From NCBI RefSeq assembly GCF_002844195.1, contig NZ_PEND01000010.1, positions 1 to 64,000 of the forward strand: a DNA stretch of 64,000 bases, written 5' to 3'. The position numbers were made by a program, and so were the translations under genes. Every line of letters starts with the position of its first letter. The first letter of the stretch is position 1. The notes beneath the pieces are model-generated. The model saw only the letters and a program-made list of their open reading frames with translations. It searched no databases and was not told the DNA's origin. Shown here in pieces: positions 1-9,077 of this stretch. Source of the stretch: Halegenticoccus soli (GTDB taxonomy: Archaea; Halobacteriota; Halobacteria; Halobacteriales; Haloferacaceae).

Positions 1-177
1 AGCAAGGCCACCTTCTCGCGCACCAAAACCCGCCTCGAAGACATGGGCCTCATCGACACCGAAAAGGTCCCCATCGACGTCGGCCGCCCCCGCCTCCGGC
101 TCAAACTCGGCGACGACCGCCTCCGGCAGGCCGGTGCCGGTGACCTCGCCGGCGTCGCCCAGAGCCTGCTGAACTGA
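1..177 (+). CDS. HTH transcriptional regulator, C-terminal fragment (TbsP/DUF5821-like)
   Basis: Only the last 58 codons are in the window; the reading frame is open from base 1 to a TGA at 175-177. The fragment reads as the end of a winged-helix domain: a recognition-helix-like segment (SKATFSRTKTRLEDMGLID) followed by a basic wing (VGRPRLRLKLGDDRL). From memory this matches the conserved C-terminus of halobacterial TbsP/DUF5821 regulators, one of which acts with TrmB on sugar metabolism genes in Haloferax. That assignment rests on a short fragment and is tentative; a generic HTH regulator is safe. The following 177 bases contain no gene but carry the AT-rich promoter region of the next gene. 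Confidence 0.55.
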   Translation, partial: SKATFSRTKTRLEDMGLIDTEKVPIDVGRPRLRLKLGDDRLRQAGAGDLAGVAQSLLN

Positions 178-354
178 TCGCGGTTCCCGGGCACCCCGGC
201 CTTCTCCGTTTTTCGTCCTTCCGAGCGACAGCGCCGTCTCTCCGCTCGACACGATCCGCCCCTGGCGTGCCATCGATTCTCCTATCTCCGCGTACGTATC
301 GGAATATATTTTCTGATGAAATAAGTTAATACGAATTACCTAAATGAAAGTAAT

Positions 355-2748
355 ATGCGCCGACGAACCTTCCTGCGGACGGTTGCAACGGCAGCGGCGG
401 CGGCCGGTGTAAGTCACGAGACGATCGGGCGCACGGCGGCGAGCGGGGAGCTCGCCTCGCTCGCGTTCGACTCGACCGCCAGCCTGCTCGACGCCGAGTA
501 CGGCGAGCTGACCGACGATTCGATCGTCGCCGTCCGGGCCGAGGACACCGCGACGAACGCCGACGGAGACGGCGACGGCTACGGCGTGATCTACGACGAT
601 TCGACGCCCATCCCCCTCGTCGCGAGCGAGGCCGGCGTCGTCGGGTTCGGCGCGATGCTCGTCGACGACGGGACCGACTGGCAGCGCGGCAACGAGGAGT
701 TCGTGCTCAACGTCTGGGACGCGGAAGTCGGCGGCACAGGCGTCGTCCTCTGGGACGAAGGTCACGGCCAGTACTACGGGCTCTCGGAGTTCTCCGAGTT
801 CCACGCGTACGCCGAGCGCAACGGGTACGACGTGCGGGCGACGTCGAACCTCGTCGGCGACCTCGGCGGGGCCGACGCGGCGGTCGTCACCTCACCGGGT
901 ACGGCCCTCACGAGCGGCGAACTCGACGCGCTCGCCGACTTCGTCGCCGGCGGCGGCGTCCTGTTCCTCCACGACCAGTCGGATTACAACGACTACGACG
1001 AGACGGCCAACCTCAACGACGTTCCGGGGTACCTCGGCCTGTCGTTCCGATTCAACGACGACGAGGTGACGGACGAGGTTCGGAACGGCGGCCGGGACTA
1101 CGAGCCGGTGACCGACGAGTTCAACGCGGCGTTCGACTACTTCGCGGACCGGGAGGGGCTCGGGCTGGATCCGACGGAGACCTACACGGTCCCCGTGACG
1201 GAGGTCCTCGACGGCGACACCGTCAAGGTTGATCTCGACGGCGCGATCGAGAACGTCCGCGTTCTCGGCATCGACACGCCCGAAACGAGCTCGAACAGCC
1301 AGTACGAGCGGATCCAGGAGTGGGAGGGGATCGAGGACACCACGTATCTGGAGACGTGGGGCGCGAACGCGACGGACTTCGCGCTCGGCGAGCTCGACGG
1401 CGAGACGGTCGACCTGAGCTTCGACCCGAACGAGCCGGTCCGCGACGTCTACGGTCGGCTCCTCGGGTACGTTCACTACGACGCCGGCAGCGGATCGCGC
1501 GACACGCTGTACAACCTCCGGTGCGTCGAGGAGGGGTACGCCCGCGTGTACGACTCGGGCTTTTCGAAGCACGAGACCTTCTGGGACGCCGAGGCGGCAG
1601 CGCGCGCGGACGGGATCGGCCTCTGGGCGGAGAGCGACCCCGAGAACTCGACGTCGATCCGCAACCGCGACGTGGACGACCTGTTCTTCCCGAAGGCGTC
1701 GAGCGTCCGGACGGCCGACGGCCCGGTCGACCCCGCCCGCGTCCCGGTCTTCGCCGAGTCGACCGCGAGCCAGGAGGTCGACGCCGGCGTGTCCTACGAC
1801 CGGATTCCGCTCGTCGCGGTCGACGAGGCGGCGCGCGTCGGCGTCGTGGGGGGCGAGCTGATCGACGAGAGCTACGAATCCGAGGAGGGGTACAACGTCG
1901 ACACCTCGACGTTCGAGAACTTCGTCTTCCTGACGAACCTCGTCGACCTCCTCTCGGACCGGACGGGCGACGTGCTCATCGACGGCGGTCACGGCCAGTT
2001 CGGCGCGACTTTCGGGCTCTCCGCGGAAGACGCGGCGTACTACCAGCGGTATCTCGAAGGGCAGGGAATCGGCTTCGAGGGCGTCAACGCGCTCACCGCC
2101 GACAACCTCTCCCGCGGCCGGGCGCTGCTCGTGACGACGCCGCCCGAGGCGTTCACGAGCGCGGAACTCGACGCCCTCTCGGCGTTCGTCGGCGACGGCG
2201 GGGCGGTCGTCCTGGTCGGCACCGGCTGGACGAGCGGCGAAGCACGCGACAACCTCAACGAGGTCGCGGCCGGGCTGGGCACCGACCTCCGCCTGAACGC
2301 CGACCGCGTGACCGACGGGACGAACAACGTCGACGCCGATCCCGAGGTGCTCGCGACGACCGACTTCGACGCGAGCTTCGATCTGTTCGACGCGTACGAC
2401 GCCGAATCCGGCGACGGATCGGGGGAACTCGCGCTGGTCGAGATCCACGAGGACGCCGAGGGCGACGACTGGGACAACCTCAACGACGAGTACCTGGTCT
2501 TCGAGAACGCCGGAACCGGGGCGCTCGATCTGACCGACTGGCAGGTAAAAGACGAGGTCGACAAAACCTACGCCTTCCCGTCGTTCTCCCTCGACGCCGG
2601 CGCGTACGTGACACTCTACACCGGAAGCGGCGACGACACCGAGACCGAGCTCTACTGGGGGAGTTCCACGCCGGTCTGGAACAACGGCGGCGACACCGTC
2701 TACGTCTACGACGACGCCGGGACGCTCGTCATCGAGGAACCGTACTGA
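355..2748 (+). CDS. Secreted multidomain protein: GATase1-like/DUF4350, SNase nuclease, GATase1-like/DUF4350, lamin-tail domain
   Basis: A 797-residue protein with an N-terminal Tat-type signal (RRRTFL, then an Ala-rich stretch), so probably exported folded. Residues about 120-245 and 535-660 are two related alpha/beta domains, each opening with a GHGQ motif (DEGHGQY and DGGHGQF) and resembling DUF4350/class I glutamine-amidotransferase-like folds. Between them, residues about 278-425 form a staphylococcal-nuclease (thermonuclease) domain: VLDGDTVKV, VRVLGIDTPE and DVYGRLLGY supply the expected Asp, two catalytic Arg and catalytic Glu. Residues about 691-797 are a lamin-tail (LTD) domain, common in archaeal secreted nucleases. 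The start at 355 follows an AT-rich region by a leaderless distance. Probable role: extracellular nucleic-acid degradation or DNA processing at the cell surface. The order of domains is read directly; substrate is inferred. Confidence 0.85.
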   Translation: MRRRTFLRTVATAAAAAGVSHETIGRTAASGELASLAFDSTASLLDAEYGELTDDSIVAVRAEDTATNADGDGDGYGVIYDDSTPIPLVASEAGVVGFGAMLVDDGTDWQRGNEEFVLNVWDAEVGGTGVVLWDEGHGQYYGLSEFSEFHAYAERNGYDVRATSNLVGDLGGADAAVVTSPGTALTSGELDALADFVAGGGVLFLHDQSDYNDYDETANLNDVPGYLGLSFRFNDDEVTDEVRNGGRDYEPVTDEFNAAFDYFADREGLGLDPTETYTVPVTEVLDGDTVKVDLDGAIENVRVLGIDTPETSSNSQYERIQEWEGIEDTTYLETWGANATDFALGELDGETVDLSFDPNEPVRDVYGRLLGYVHYDAGSGSRDTLYNLRCVEEGYARVYDSGFSKHETFWDAEAAARADGIGLWAESDPENSTSIRNRDVDDLFFPKASSVRTADGPVDPARVPVFAESTASQEVDAGVSYDRIPLVAVDEAARVGVVGGELIDESYESEEGYNVDTSTFENFVFLTNLVDLLSDRTGDVLIDGGHGQFGATFGLSAEDAAYYQRYLEGQGIGFEGVNALTADNLSRGRALLVTTPPEAFTSAELDALSAFVGDGGAVVLVGTGWTSGEARDNLNEVAAGLGTDLRLNADRVTDGTNNVDADPEVLATTDFDASFDLFDAYDAESGDGSGELALVEIHEDAEGDDWDNLNDEYLVFENAGTGALDLTDWQVKDEVDKTYAFPSFSLDAGAYVTLYTGSGDDTETELYWGSSTPVWNNGGDTVYVYDDAGTLVIEEPY

Positions 2749-2832
2749 CGCTCGTCGGCGTCTCGTCGACGCCTCGATGACCTCCCAGTGACGTCTCGCC
2801 GGACGCAGACTTCCCCGGCGTCGATCCAGACG

Positions 2833-2840
2833 CTTTTTTC
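2833..2840 (+). promoter_or_regulatory. TATA-like box of the YcaO gene
   Basis: A run of six T in an otherwise GC-rich region, centred about 27 bases before the ATG at 2863. This spacing fits leaderless haloarchaeal transcription and supports 2863 over the upstream GTG at 2788. Confidence 0.4.
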
Positions 2841-2862
2841 CCTCGGTCGCGTCTCGCTCGGC

Positions 2863-4566
2863 ATGGACATCGGCATCGTCGGGAGCGGCCCCGCGGTCGA
2901 ATCGCTCCGGGCGGCCTTCTCCGACATTGACGCGACGGTCGCCGAAACCGCGCCGGACGCCCTCGGCGGGTTCGACCTCGGCGTCGTCGTCGCTCCCGCC
3001 GGCGCGTCGGCGTTCGAGAGGGCGGTGGGAGCCGCGAACCGGTGGCTCGCGGTCGAAATCGGCGGGCTTGGCGGTCGCGCGTTCGACGGAATCGACGCGT
3101 CAGTCGCCGCGTTCGGTCCGGGTTCGGGCTGTTACGCCTGCCTTCGAGCGCGGGTCGCCTCGAATCTCGATCCCGACGCCGAAGCTGACCGTCCCCGCGG
3201 GGATCGAAGCGCCGTCCGCCTCGCCGGCGCGATCGCCGGCAGGCGGGCGATCCGACTTCTGGCCGGCGGACCGATTTCGGGGACTCTCGTCGAGGTTCCC
3301 GGTCCCGAGCGGTCGTTTCCCCCGGTTCCGGGGTGCGATTGCGGCGAGGAACGCGACCGAAGGCTGTCGCTCGACTACCGCGACGCGTCGCTGGACGACG
3401 CGCTCGCCCGCGCCGAGCGGGCGCTCGACGAGCGCGTCGGCCTCGTCCGGCAGGTCGGCGAGCGGGAGTCGTTTCCGATCCCGTACTACCTCGCCCAGAC
3501 AGCCGACACGACGGTTTTCAGCGACGCTCGCGCCGCCGAGTTCGCGGCCGGTGCAGATCCGGACTGGGACAGGGCGTTCATGAAGGCCCTCGGCGAGGGC
3601 TTAGAGCGGTACAGCGCCGGCGTCTACCGCTCGACCGAGTTCAGGACCGCGCCGGCGACGAACCTGGCGCGTCCGGTCTCTCCGGCGGAGTTCGTCAGGC
3701 CCGAGAGCTATCGCTCTCCCGATCCCGAGGAACCGATTCCCTGGGTCGAGGGCGTCGACCTGGCGACCGGCGAATCGGCGTCGCTTCCGGCTGAGTTCGT
3801 CCAGTTCCCGCCGCCAGCGCGGCGGCACAAACCGGCGATCACGACCGGTCTCGGTCTCGGAAACTCGACGGTCGAGGCGATTCTCTCCGGACTGTACGAG
3901 GTGGTGGAGCGGGACGCGACGATGATCGCGTGGTACTCGACGTTCGAGCCGCTCGGGCTCTCGGTCGAGAGCGAGGCGTTCGAGACGCTCGCGGGACGCG
4001 CCCGCGCCGAGAACCTCTCGGTGACGCCGCTTCTCGTGACGCAGGACGTGGACGTGCCGGTGATCGCCGTCGCCGTCCACCGGGACGGGCCGTGGCCCCG
4101 CTTCGCGATGGGATCCGGCGCGGATCTCGACGCGAACGCCGCCGCCGAGTCGGCGCTCGCGGAGGCGCTCCAAAACTGGATGGAGCTGCGCGCGATGGGC
4201 CCCGATCGGGCCGCAGAGGAGGAGGGGGCGATCGGGCGGTACGCGGACTTCCCGGCGGAGGCGCGGGCGTTCGTCGAGATCGACGGGCGGGTCCCGGCCG
4301 ACAGCCTCGGCGGAGACCGCGTTTCCGGTGAAACGGAGCTGGAAGCGGTCGTGGCCCGGGTCGCGGACGCGGGCCTCGACGCCTACGCCGCGCGGATCAC
4401 GCCGCGCGACGTGGCGGAGCTCGGCTTCGAGGCGCTCCGGGTTCTGATACCGGAGGCGCAGCCGCTCTTCACCGGCGAGGCGTTCTTCGGCGAACGCGCC
4501 GACTCGGTGCCGCGGGAGCTCGGATTCGAACCGCGGCCGGAGAAGGCGTACCACCCGTACCCCTGA
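2863..4566 (+). CDS. YcaO-domain protein with N-terminal E1-like/Cys-rich domain
   Basis: A 567-residue protein. Residues about 205-540 form a YcaO ATP-dependent cyclodehydratase-type domain: ALGEGLERYSAGVY, GLYEVVERDA and AESALAEALQNW supply the Glu-rich ATP/Mg binding motifs. The first 200 residues begin with a Rossmann-like stretch (MDIGIVGSGPAVESL) and hold two Cys pairs (GCYAC near residue 90 and CDC near 160) that look like the zinc tetrad of E1-like/leader-binding partners of azoline-forming YcaO enzymes. The C-terminus ends in HPYP, reminiscent of the Pro-rich tail of such enzymes. YcaO enzymes activate a backbone amide to make azolines, thioamides or amidines. No TfuA, dehydrogenase or obvious precursor peptide gene lies next to it, so the substrate is unknown. 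The GTG at 2788 is a possible longer start. Confidence 0.85.
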   Translation: MDIGIVGSGPAVESLRAAFSDIDATVAETAPDALGGFDLGVVVAPAGASAFERAVGAANRWLAVEIGGLGGRAFDGIDASVAAFGPGSGCYACLRARVASNLDPDAEADRPRGDRSAVRLAGAIAGRRAIRLLAGGPISGTLVEVPGPERSFPPVPGCDCGEERDRRLSLDYRDASLDDALARAERALDERVGLVRQVGERESFPIPYYLAQTADTTVFSDARAAEFAAGADPDWDRAFMKALGEGLERYSAGVYRSTEFRTAPATNLARPVSPAEFVRPESYRSPDPEEPIPWVEGVDLATGESASLPAEFVQFPPPARRHKPAITTGLGLGNSTVEAILSGLYEVVERDATMIAWYSTFEPLGLSVESEAFETLAGRARAENLSVTPLLVTQDVDVPVIAVAVHRDGPWPRFAMGSGADLDANAAAESALAEALQNWMELRAMGPDRAAEEEGAIGRYADFPAEARAFVEIDGRVPADSLGGDRVSGETELEAVVARVADAGLDAYAARITPRDVAELGFEALRVLIPEAQPLFTGEAFFGERADSVPRELGFEPRPEKAYHPYP

Positions 4567-4717
4567 CGGCGGCACGAGGGGGGAGGTAAGGAGTGCAAAC
4601 AGACGGCGCGGGGGCGGGTGACGCGAACGGGCGTGCCGTGCTATCGCGGACCGGTTCGCGGCGCGAGATCAGCGCACGGGGGGTCTGGTCCCCCCATCCG
4701 ATATAAAATTTGGCCGG

Positions 4718-5860
4718 TCAGATGCCGAACGTCGCCCGGAGCATGTCCCTGGTCCCCGGCCCGAGCCCGACGGCGAGGATCGCGATCAGGAGGAGGATCG
4801 CGTACCGCGGACTCTCCTCCATGATCTCGTCTTCGAACACCCAGACGACGAACGTCGCGGCGACGAGCTTCACTGCGAGGAAGGGCCACGCGTCGCCGGT
4901 CACGGCGAGCACCGACTCGGGCAGGACCGCACCCGTGAGATCGACGATGGCCGCGTTCACCGGGTGCTTCGGGACGAGATTCGGCCCCGCGCCGAGGGCG
5001 CCCATCCAGTCGAGGCCGACGACGTTCGCGACGCCGTCGACGGCGTGCCCCCAGATGACGACCAGTCCGATGTACTCCGTCCCGGTGTTGATGTCCGGCG
5101 CGTAGGTCTCGATGAGCCACCAGACGACGGCCGTCGAGAGCGTGGCGCCGACGAGGATCACGACGAGCACCTGCGGATGGAACGTGACGTACTCGGTCGT
5201 GACCGCGAGCGCGACGAGGTACCCGACCGTGACCGCGAGGATCGCCGCGCCGGCCCAGAACACGCCCCGTTCGTATCGGTCGATGACGCCGCGCCGGTCG
5301 AGCCAGACGCTTGCGACGACCACGGCGAGCGTGACGAAGAAGACGGTGAAGTAGATGAACGGACTGATGATGAGGGCGCTCCAGGGGAAGGGGATCGCCG
5401 GGTCGACGCCCGCGCGCATCGCGGCGATGCCGGCGTCCTCGACGACCCGGAGCGCCCCGCCGAACAGCATGAACGGGAACAGGGCGAAGAAGAACGTCCG
5501 GTCCTCGCCGATGCCGAGCCGGCGCAGGAGGAGCACGACGCCCATCAGCATCAGCAGGAGAGTGACGATGTAGCCGACCTCGGAGACGAGCGTGTACCCG
5601 GGGTAGGCGACGAATCCCTCGGCCGCGGCGCAGGCCGACTGGCTGTTCAGAAGTCGGGTCGTGCCGCCGGATCGGACCGCACAGACCGCGCCGTTGCCGT
5701 CGGCGACGACCGGTCCCCAGAAGTACCGCCAGAGGAAGCCGTCGTACACCGCGCGCGGGAACGCGATCGACCCGCCGACGAGCGCGAGGAGGAGGGCGAG
5801 GACGGTGCCGCCCCACAGACGCTCCGGGGCGACGCCGACCCGCTCTGCGACCGTTGCCAT
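4718..5860 (-). CDS. DUF63 family integral membrane protein
   Basis: A 380-residue polytopic membrane protein with about nine or ten hydrophobic segments and an N-terminal soluble stretch of about 15 residues. Sequence features such as the [17 protein letters not shown] region and [11 protein letters not shown] are typical of the archaeal DUF63 family, whose function is not established. It stands alone between the convergent YcaO gene and the Lrp regulator on its own strand. The start is the ATG at 5860; a 103-base gap separates it from the Lrp gene upstream, so the two could be cotranscribed. Confidence 0.85.
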   Translation of the reverse strand: MATVAERVGVAPERLWGGTVLALLLALVGGSIAFPRAVYDGFLWRYFWGPVVADGNGAVCAVRSGGTTRLLNSQSACAAAEGFVAYPGYTLVSEVGYIVTLLLMLMGVVLLLRRLGIGEDRTFFFALFPFMLFGGALRVVEDAGIAAMRAGVDPAIPFPWSALIISPFIYFTVFFVTLAVVVASVWLDRRGVIDRYERGVFWAGAAILAVTVGYLVALAVTTEYVTFHPQVLVVILVGATLSTAVVWWLIETYAPDINTGTEYIGLVVIWGHAVDGVANVVGLDWMGALGAGPNLVPKHPVNAAIVDLTGAVLPESVLAVTGDAWPFLAVKLVAATFVVWVFEDEIMEESPRYAILLLIAILAVGLGPGTRDMLRATFGI

Positions 5861-5963
5861 ATGCCGAAAGGTGGCGCACGCCCTGTTGAGCGTTCCGGTC
5901 TCGGACGCGGGGCGCGCATTCGCGGCCGGGAGGTGATACGAACGGTGCGTCGGGGGACGTCGA

Positions 5964-6413
5964 TCAGATCGGCAGGCCGGGGCTCTCGTACTCGGTGCCG
6001 AGAATGACCATCGTCTGCGACCGCGCGAACCCCTCCATGTGGGCGATGTGCTCGAACATCAGCTCGCGGAGCCCGTCGGTGTCGGGGGCGTAGACGCGGA
6101 GCATCACGTCCCACTCCCCGGTGGTGAGGTGGATCTCCCGGACGCCCTCGATCTCGCGGAGCTGTTCGAGCGCTTCGGACTCGTGGCCCTGTTTGACGCG
6201 AAGGCCAACGAGCGCCGAGGTGCCGAAGCCGACCGCTTTGGGGTCCACCCTGGCGTGGTACCCTTCGATGACGCCCGCCTCCTCCATCCGTCCGACCCGA
6301 TCGTGCACCGTCGCGCTCGACATGTCTATCCGTCGGGCGATCTCGCTGAACGGGGTTCGGGCGTCCTCCTGGAGGATCCGCAGGATCGCTCGATCCGTGT
6401 CATCCAGTTTCAT
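5964..6413 (-). CDS. Lrp/AsnC family transcriptional regulator
   Basis: A 149-residue regulator with the standard Lrp layout. Residues 1-60 are an AsnC-type HTH ([38 protein letters not shown]), and residues about 65-140 are the RAM/ligand-binding domain ([19 protein letters not shown]). Lrp-type regulators in haloarchaea control amino-acid and central metabolism genes. The ATG at 6413 was chosen because the domain starts there; the upstream in-frame extension has no family similarity. The DUF63 gene lies downstream on the same strand. Confidence 0.92.
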   Translation of the reverse strand: MKLDDTDRAILRILQEDARTPFSEIARRIDMSSATVHDRVGRMEEAGVIEGYHARVDPKAVGFGTSALVGLRVKQGHESEALEQLREIEGVREIHLTTGEWDVMLRVYAPDTDGLRELMFEHIAHMEGFARSQTMVILGTEYESPGLPI

Positions 6414-6984
6414 GACCGACCGCTCTCGGGGAGCCGCCTTTGGCGTTGCGGATGCCGGAGCGCCCGCTCGGAGCGCGGGGCGAAAGCTCCGCGGAATCGT
6501 CGCAACGGCTCGCCCGCTCGCGCGTTGGGGTCGACAAAAGGCGAAAACCGCGGCTTGGACCCGGACGGGTGACGTTTTCAACGACCCTTACGGCTCGTCC
6601 GTCGTCCGCCGGTCTCCCGACGGACGCGGTTTCACGAACGCCGCTTTCGCGTCGTCCGCTAGTTGGCCTTCGCGCCGTTCCTTCCGGAACGGTCCTGGGT
6701 CGGGACGGTTCTCCTTCGGCGCGTTGACCTCGGACTCCTGTTACGGAGCGCTCGGTGTTTACGCCTCACCGGCTCCGATCCGCTTTTCGCGGACCGAAAT
6801 CGGTCGTCCGGTTTGTCCCCGCGAGTTCCGCAATCATGTAGTATGCTACCGACACACATGAACTTTTCTGCGATTTCCCGAACCGATTCGCGAGGGCAAG
6901 TAACGGCGCACTCGGTCGAACGAGACGGCCGACGGCCGCCGCAGGGGCCGCGCGTTCATCTATCCCGCCGTCCTACGGGACCTG
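6414..6984. other. Intergenic region between divergent Lrp and PIN-like genes
   Basis: A 571-base gap with no convincing gene in any frame; open frames here have poor codon use and no recognisable motif. It must hold the promoters of both flanking genes. The stretch around 6830-6870 is less GC-rich and contains the short inverted repeat GTAG-TATG-CTAC; its role is unknown. An AT-richer patch near 6955-6963 sits at TATA distance from the ATG at 6985. Confidence 0.5.
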
Positions 6985-7620
6985 ATGGCCGACTATCCGC
7001 TCAAGCAACGGTTCGTTCTCGACACGTCGCTGTTCCTCAGTGACGCGATCCGCGAGGAGGGCGAGGACCTCGCCGCCGCGCTCGATCGGTTTCTCGACAC
7101 GATCGCGCGGGCGAAGCTCGAACTCAACATCTCCTGTTACATGCCGCCGTCGGTGCACGCGGAGCTCCTCTCGATCCTCGAAAGCCGCGACGTGCCGCCG
7201 GAGACGCGCTCGAAACTGAACGTCTGGATCATCAAGAAGAACCCCGCCCACTACGAGGTCATGATCCCCGCGGAGGTCGTCCAGGGCTTCATTCGGGAGA
7301 TGAGCGAGCGGGTGAACCGTGGGCTCCGCGTCTCGGAGAACGCCGTCCGGAGGGCGCGGGGCGGGGGGGACGCGGACGAGGTCGATCGGGTCATCTCGGA
7401 GCTCCGGGACGAGTACCGCGACACCCTCCGCCGGGGCGTGCTCGACTCCCAGGAGGACTTCGATCTGCTCGTCCTCGCGCGGGAACTCGACGCGGGCGTC
7501 GTCACCGAGGACACCGGGATCGTGGACTGGGCGGCCGATTTCGGTCTCCGCTACCTCCGGGGGCGCGACTTCCCGGACCTCCTCGACGCGTATCTCGAAG
7601 CGAGCGATCGCACGCGGTAG
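6985..7620 (+). CDS. RNA ligase partner protein, PIN-like (UPF0278)
   Basis: A 211-residue protein of the UPF0278 family, annotated in archaea as RNA ligase partner protein. It is a PIN-fold protein: FVLDTSLFL carries the first acidic residue, further acidic residues occur in [13 protein letters not shown] and [11 protein letters not shown], as expected for a metal-dependent ribonuclease site. The family is usually encoded beside an ATP-dependent RNA ligase; none is seen next to it here. Whether it cleaves RNA or acts as ligase cofactor is not known from sequence. Confidence 0.85.
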   Translation: MADYPLKQRFVLDTSLFLSDAIREEGEDLAAALDRFLDTIARAKLELNISCYMPPSVHAELLSILESRDVPPETRSKLNVWIIKKNPAHYEVMIPAEVVQGFIREMSERVNRGLRVSENAVRRARGGGDADEVDRVISELRDEYRDTLRRGVLDSQEDFDLLVLARELDAGVVTEDTGIVDWAADFGLRYLRGRDFPDLLDAYLEASDRTR

Positions 7621-7670
7621 CGGCTCTCCACCCCGCCTCGCAGCTATTTACTCAGTTACGAAATAGAGTA

Positions 7671-7680
7671 GTTTTTTAAT
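7671..7680 (+). promoter_or_regulatory. TATA-like box
   Basis: The sequence gttttttaat is centred about 27 bases before the ATG at 7703, which fits a leaderless haloarchaeal promoter and fixes the start of the small gene downstream. Confidence 0.55.
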
Positions 7681-7702
7681 CCTGGATCGAGAATCGGGAT
7701 GT

Positions 7703-7978
7703 ATGCGTCCGGAGACCGCGGTCAAACAACTGGAGTACGTCGCTTCGTGCCGCCTCGACGAGGACAGTTGGAGCCACTGGGAGAGCACGGTGTACGGCGA
7801 AGTGTTCGAACAGCTCCACGAGAACGGTTCGAGTCGGGACGTGGCGGAGGTCATCGACATGATCGCGTCGGAGGCCCGCGACGGCTACCGCCCGAAACCG
7901 GAGCAGGTACGCGACTACGCCGACACGCTCGTCGCGGAGCGCGGCCGCCGCGTCGCCGCCGACGGCGGCGAACGGTAA
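7703..7978 (+). CDS. Conserved small halobacterial protein, function unknown
   Basis: A 91-residue protein beginning MRPETAVKQLEYVASCRLDE, largely helical and charged, with no transmembrane segment and no Cys pair. I do not recognise a named family. A strong TATA-like box at the right distance and good codon use support that it is real and leaderless. Its 3' end faces the tiny zinc-ribbon gene at 8051-8182. Confidence 0.7.
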   Translation: MRPETAVKQLEYVASCRLDEDSWSHWESTVYGEVFEQLHENGSSRDVAEVIDMIASEARDGYRPKPEQVRDYADTLVAERGRRVAADGGER

Positions 7979-8050
7979 CGGCGCGGTCGCTCTCCGGAGT
8001 TCGCTTCTTCGACCGATCCGACCGGGAGCCGCGCCTCCGCTTTCGACCTT

Positions 8051-8182
8051 CTATCGGACCTCGGCGCCGCACCGCGGACACTCGTCGGGATACCGGCGGC
8101 CGTCGACCGCCGGAACGCCGTACTCCGCGTCGCTCGGCCGCCGCAGGGAGAGCCGCGCCCCGCATTCGTTACAGTCTTTCAT
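8051..8182 (-). CDS. Tiny zinc-ribbon protein (43 aa)
   Basis: A 43-residue reading frame running from the ATG at 8182 to a TAG at 8051. It has two CxxC pairs, CNEC at residues 4-7 and CPRC at 35-38, spaced like a one-domain zinc ribbon. Upstream, about 27 bases before the start, lies an AT-rich TATA-like stretch (8203-8215). Small one-domain zinc proteins of this kind are numerous in Halobacteria and mostly uncharacterised. Codon use (strong G/C at third positions) is like the neighbouring genes. Confidence 0.7.
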   Translation of the reverse strand: MKDCNECGARLSLRRPSDAEYGVPAVDGRRYPDECPRCGAEVR

Positions 8183-8318
8183 TAACGATCCGGCTAGGCG
8201 CTAATCGTATTTGAATACTGTCCTCCGAGCGTGATTCTCCCGTGTCCGCGTTCGGAACGTTCTCCGCAAGCGACGCGAGCGACATAGCAGTCGCTCGCAG
8301 GCGTGTGCTCGGAACAGT

Positions 8319-8401
8319 GCGAAGGGAGGGATTTGAACCCACGGACCCCTACGGAAGCGGATCTTGAGTCCGCCGCCGTTTCCAGGCTTGGCTACCTTCG
8401 C
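8319..8401 (-). tRNA. tRNA-Leu(CAA)
   Basis: Read on the minus strand, 83 nt. The acceptor GCGAAGG pairs with CCTTCGC, the anticodon stem GCGGA/TCCGC encloses loop CTCAAGA with anticodon CAA, and the T-arm has loop TTCAAAT. A long variable arm makes it class II, as expected for Leu. No intron and no encoded CCA. An AT-rich box (cttaaaac near 8425-8433) sits upstream at promoter distance. Confidence 0.95.
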
Positions 8402-8519
8402 GCAGTCGTGGCTACCGGCCGGAGGCGCTTAAAACGTTCCGAAACGCCGTGCAGCGATACAAACCCGCCGGGTCCGCGCTCGCCGATGGAGTTACACGCC
8501 TCGGTGGATAGCTTGTGGT

Positions 8520-9002
8520 ATGGACGAGCACACCCGCGATCCGGGCGTCGCACCGCCGCTCGGCAACCCGACGGGCTGGCGCACGGACGTCCGGCAGTGG
8601 GAACACGCGACGCTCCGCCGCGCGGTGGAACACGGTGTGCGCCTCTTCAACTCCGGCGACTTCCACGAGTCGCACGACTGCTTCGAGGACGAGTGGTACA
8701 ACTACGGCGGCGGCACGGTCGAGAGCGCCTTCCTCCACGGGATGGTGCAGGTCGCCGCCGGCGCGTACAAGCACTTCGACTTCGAGAACGACGAGGGGAT
8801 GCGCTCGCTCTTTCGCACCGCGCTGCAGTACCTCGCCGGCGTGCCGGACGACTTCTACGGCGTCGACCTCGCGGACGTCCGGCGGACGCTCGAGGCGGCG
8901 CTCTCGGATCCGACCGCGCTGGAGGGCTGGCGAATCGCCATCGACGGCCAGCGGCCGACGGCCTACGACGTGGACTACGAGTACGCCGAGGGGCTCGACT
9001 GA
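8520..9002 (+). CDS. DUF309 domain-containing protein
   Basis: A 160-residue cytoplasmic protein. The segment [19 protein letters not shown], followed by [13 protein letters not shown], is the hallmark of DUF309, a small helical family with conserved His, Glu and Trp residues of unknown function. It precedes the aspartoacylase-like gene on the same strand by 75 bases, and that gene has its own TATA-like box. Confidence 0.85.
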   Translation: MDEHTRDPGVAPPLGNPTGWRTDVRQWEHATLRRAVEHGVRLFNSGDFHESHDCFEDEWYNYGGGTVESAFLHGMVQVAAGAYKHFDFENDEGMRSLFRTALQYLAGVPDDFYGVDLADVRRTLEAALSDPTALEGWRIAIDGQRPTAYDVDYEYAEGLD

Positions 9003-9077
9003 CCGCGTCGGCTCTCCCCGCTTCGGCGGTCGCGTCGATTCTTAACTGACTTTAGCGACCGCGCGAACTACTCGACG

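Noticed and set aside
892..2448. Long minus-strand open frame across the secreted nuclease gene
   Set aside because: It is the mirror frame of a GC-rich gene; its translation is Arg/Val-rich with no domain, whereas the plus strand has a full domain set.
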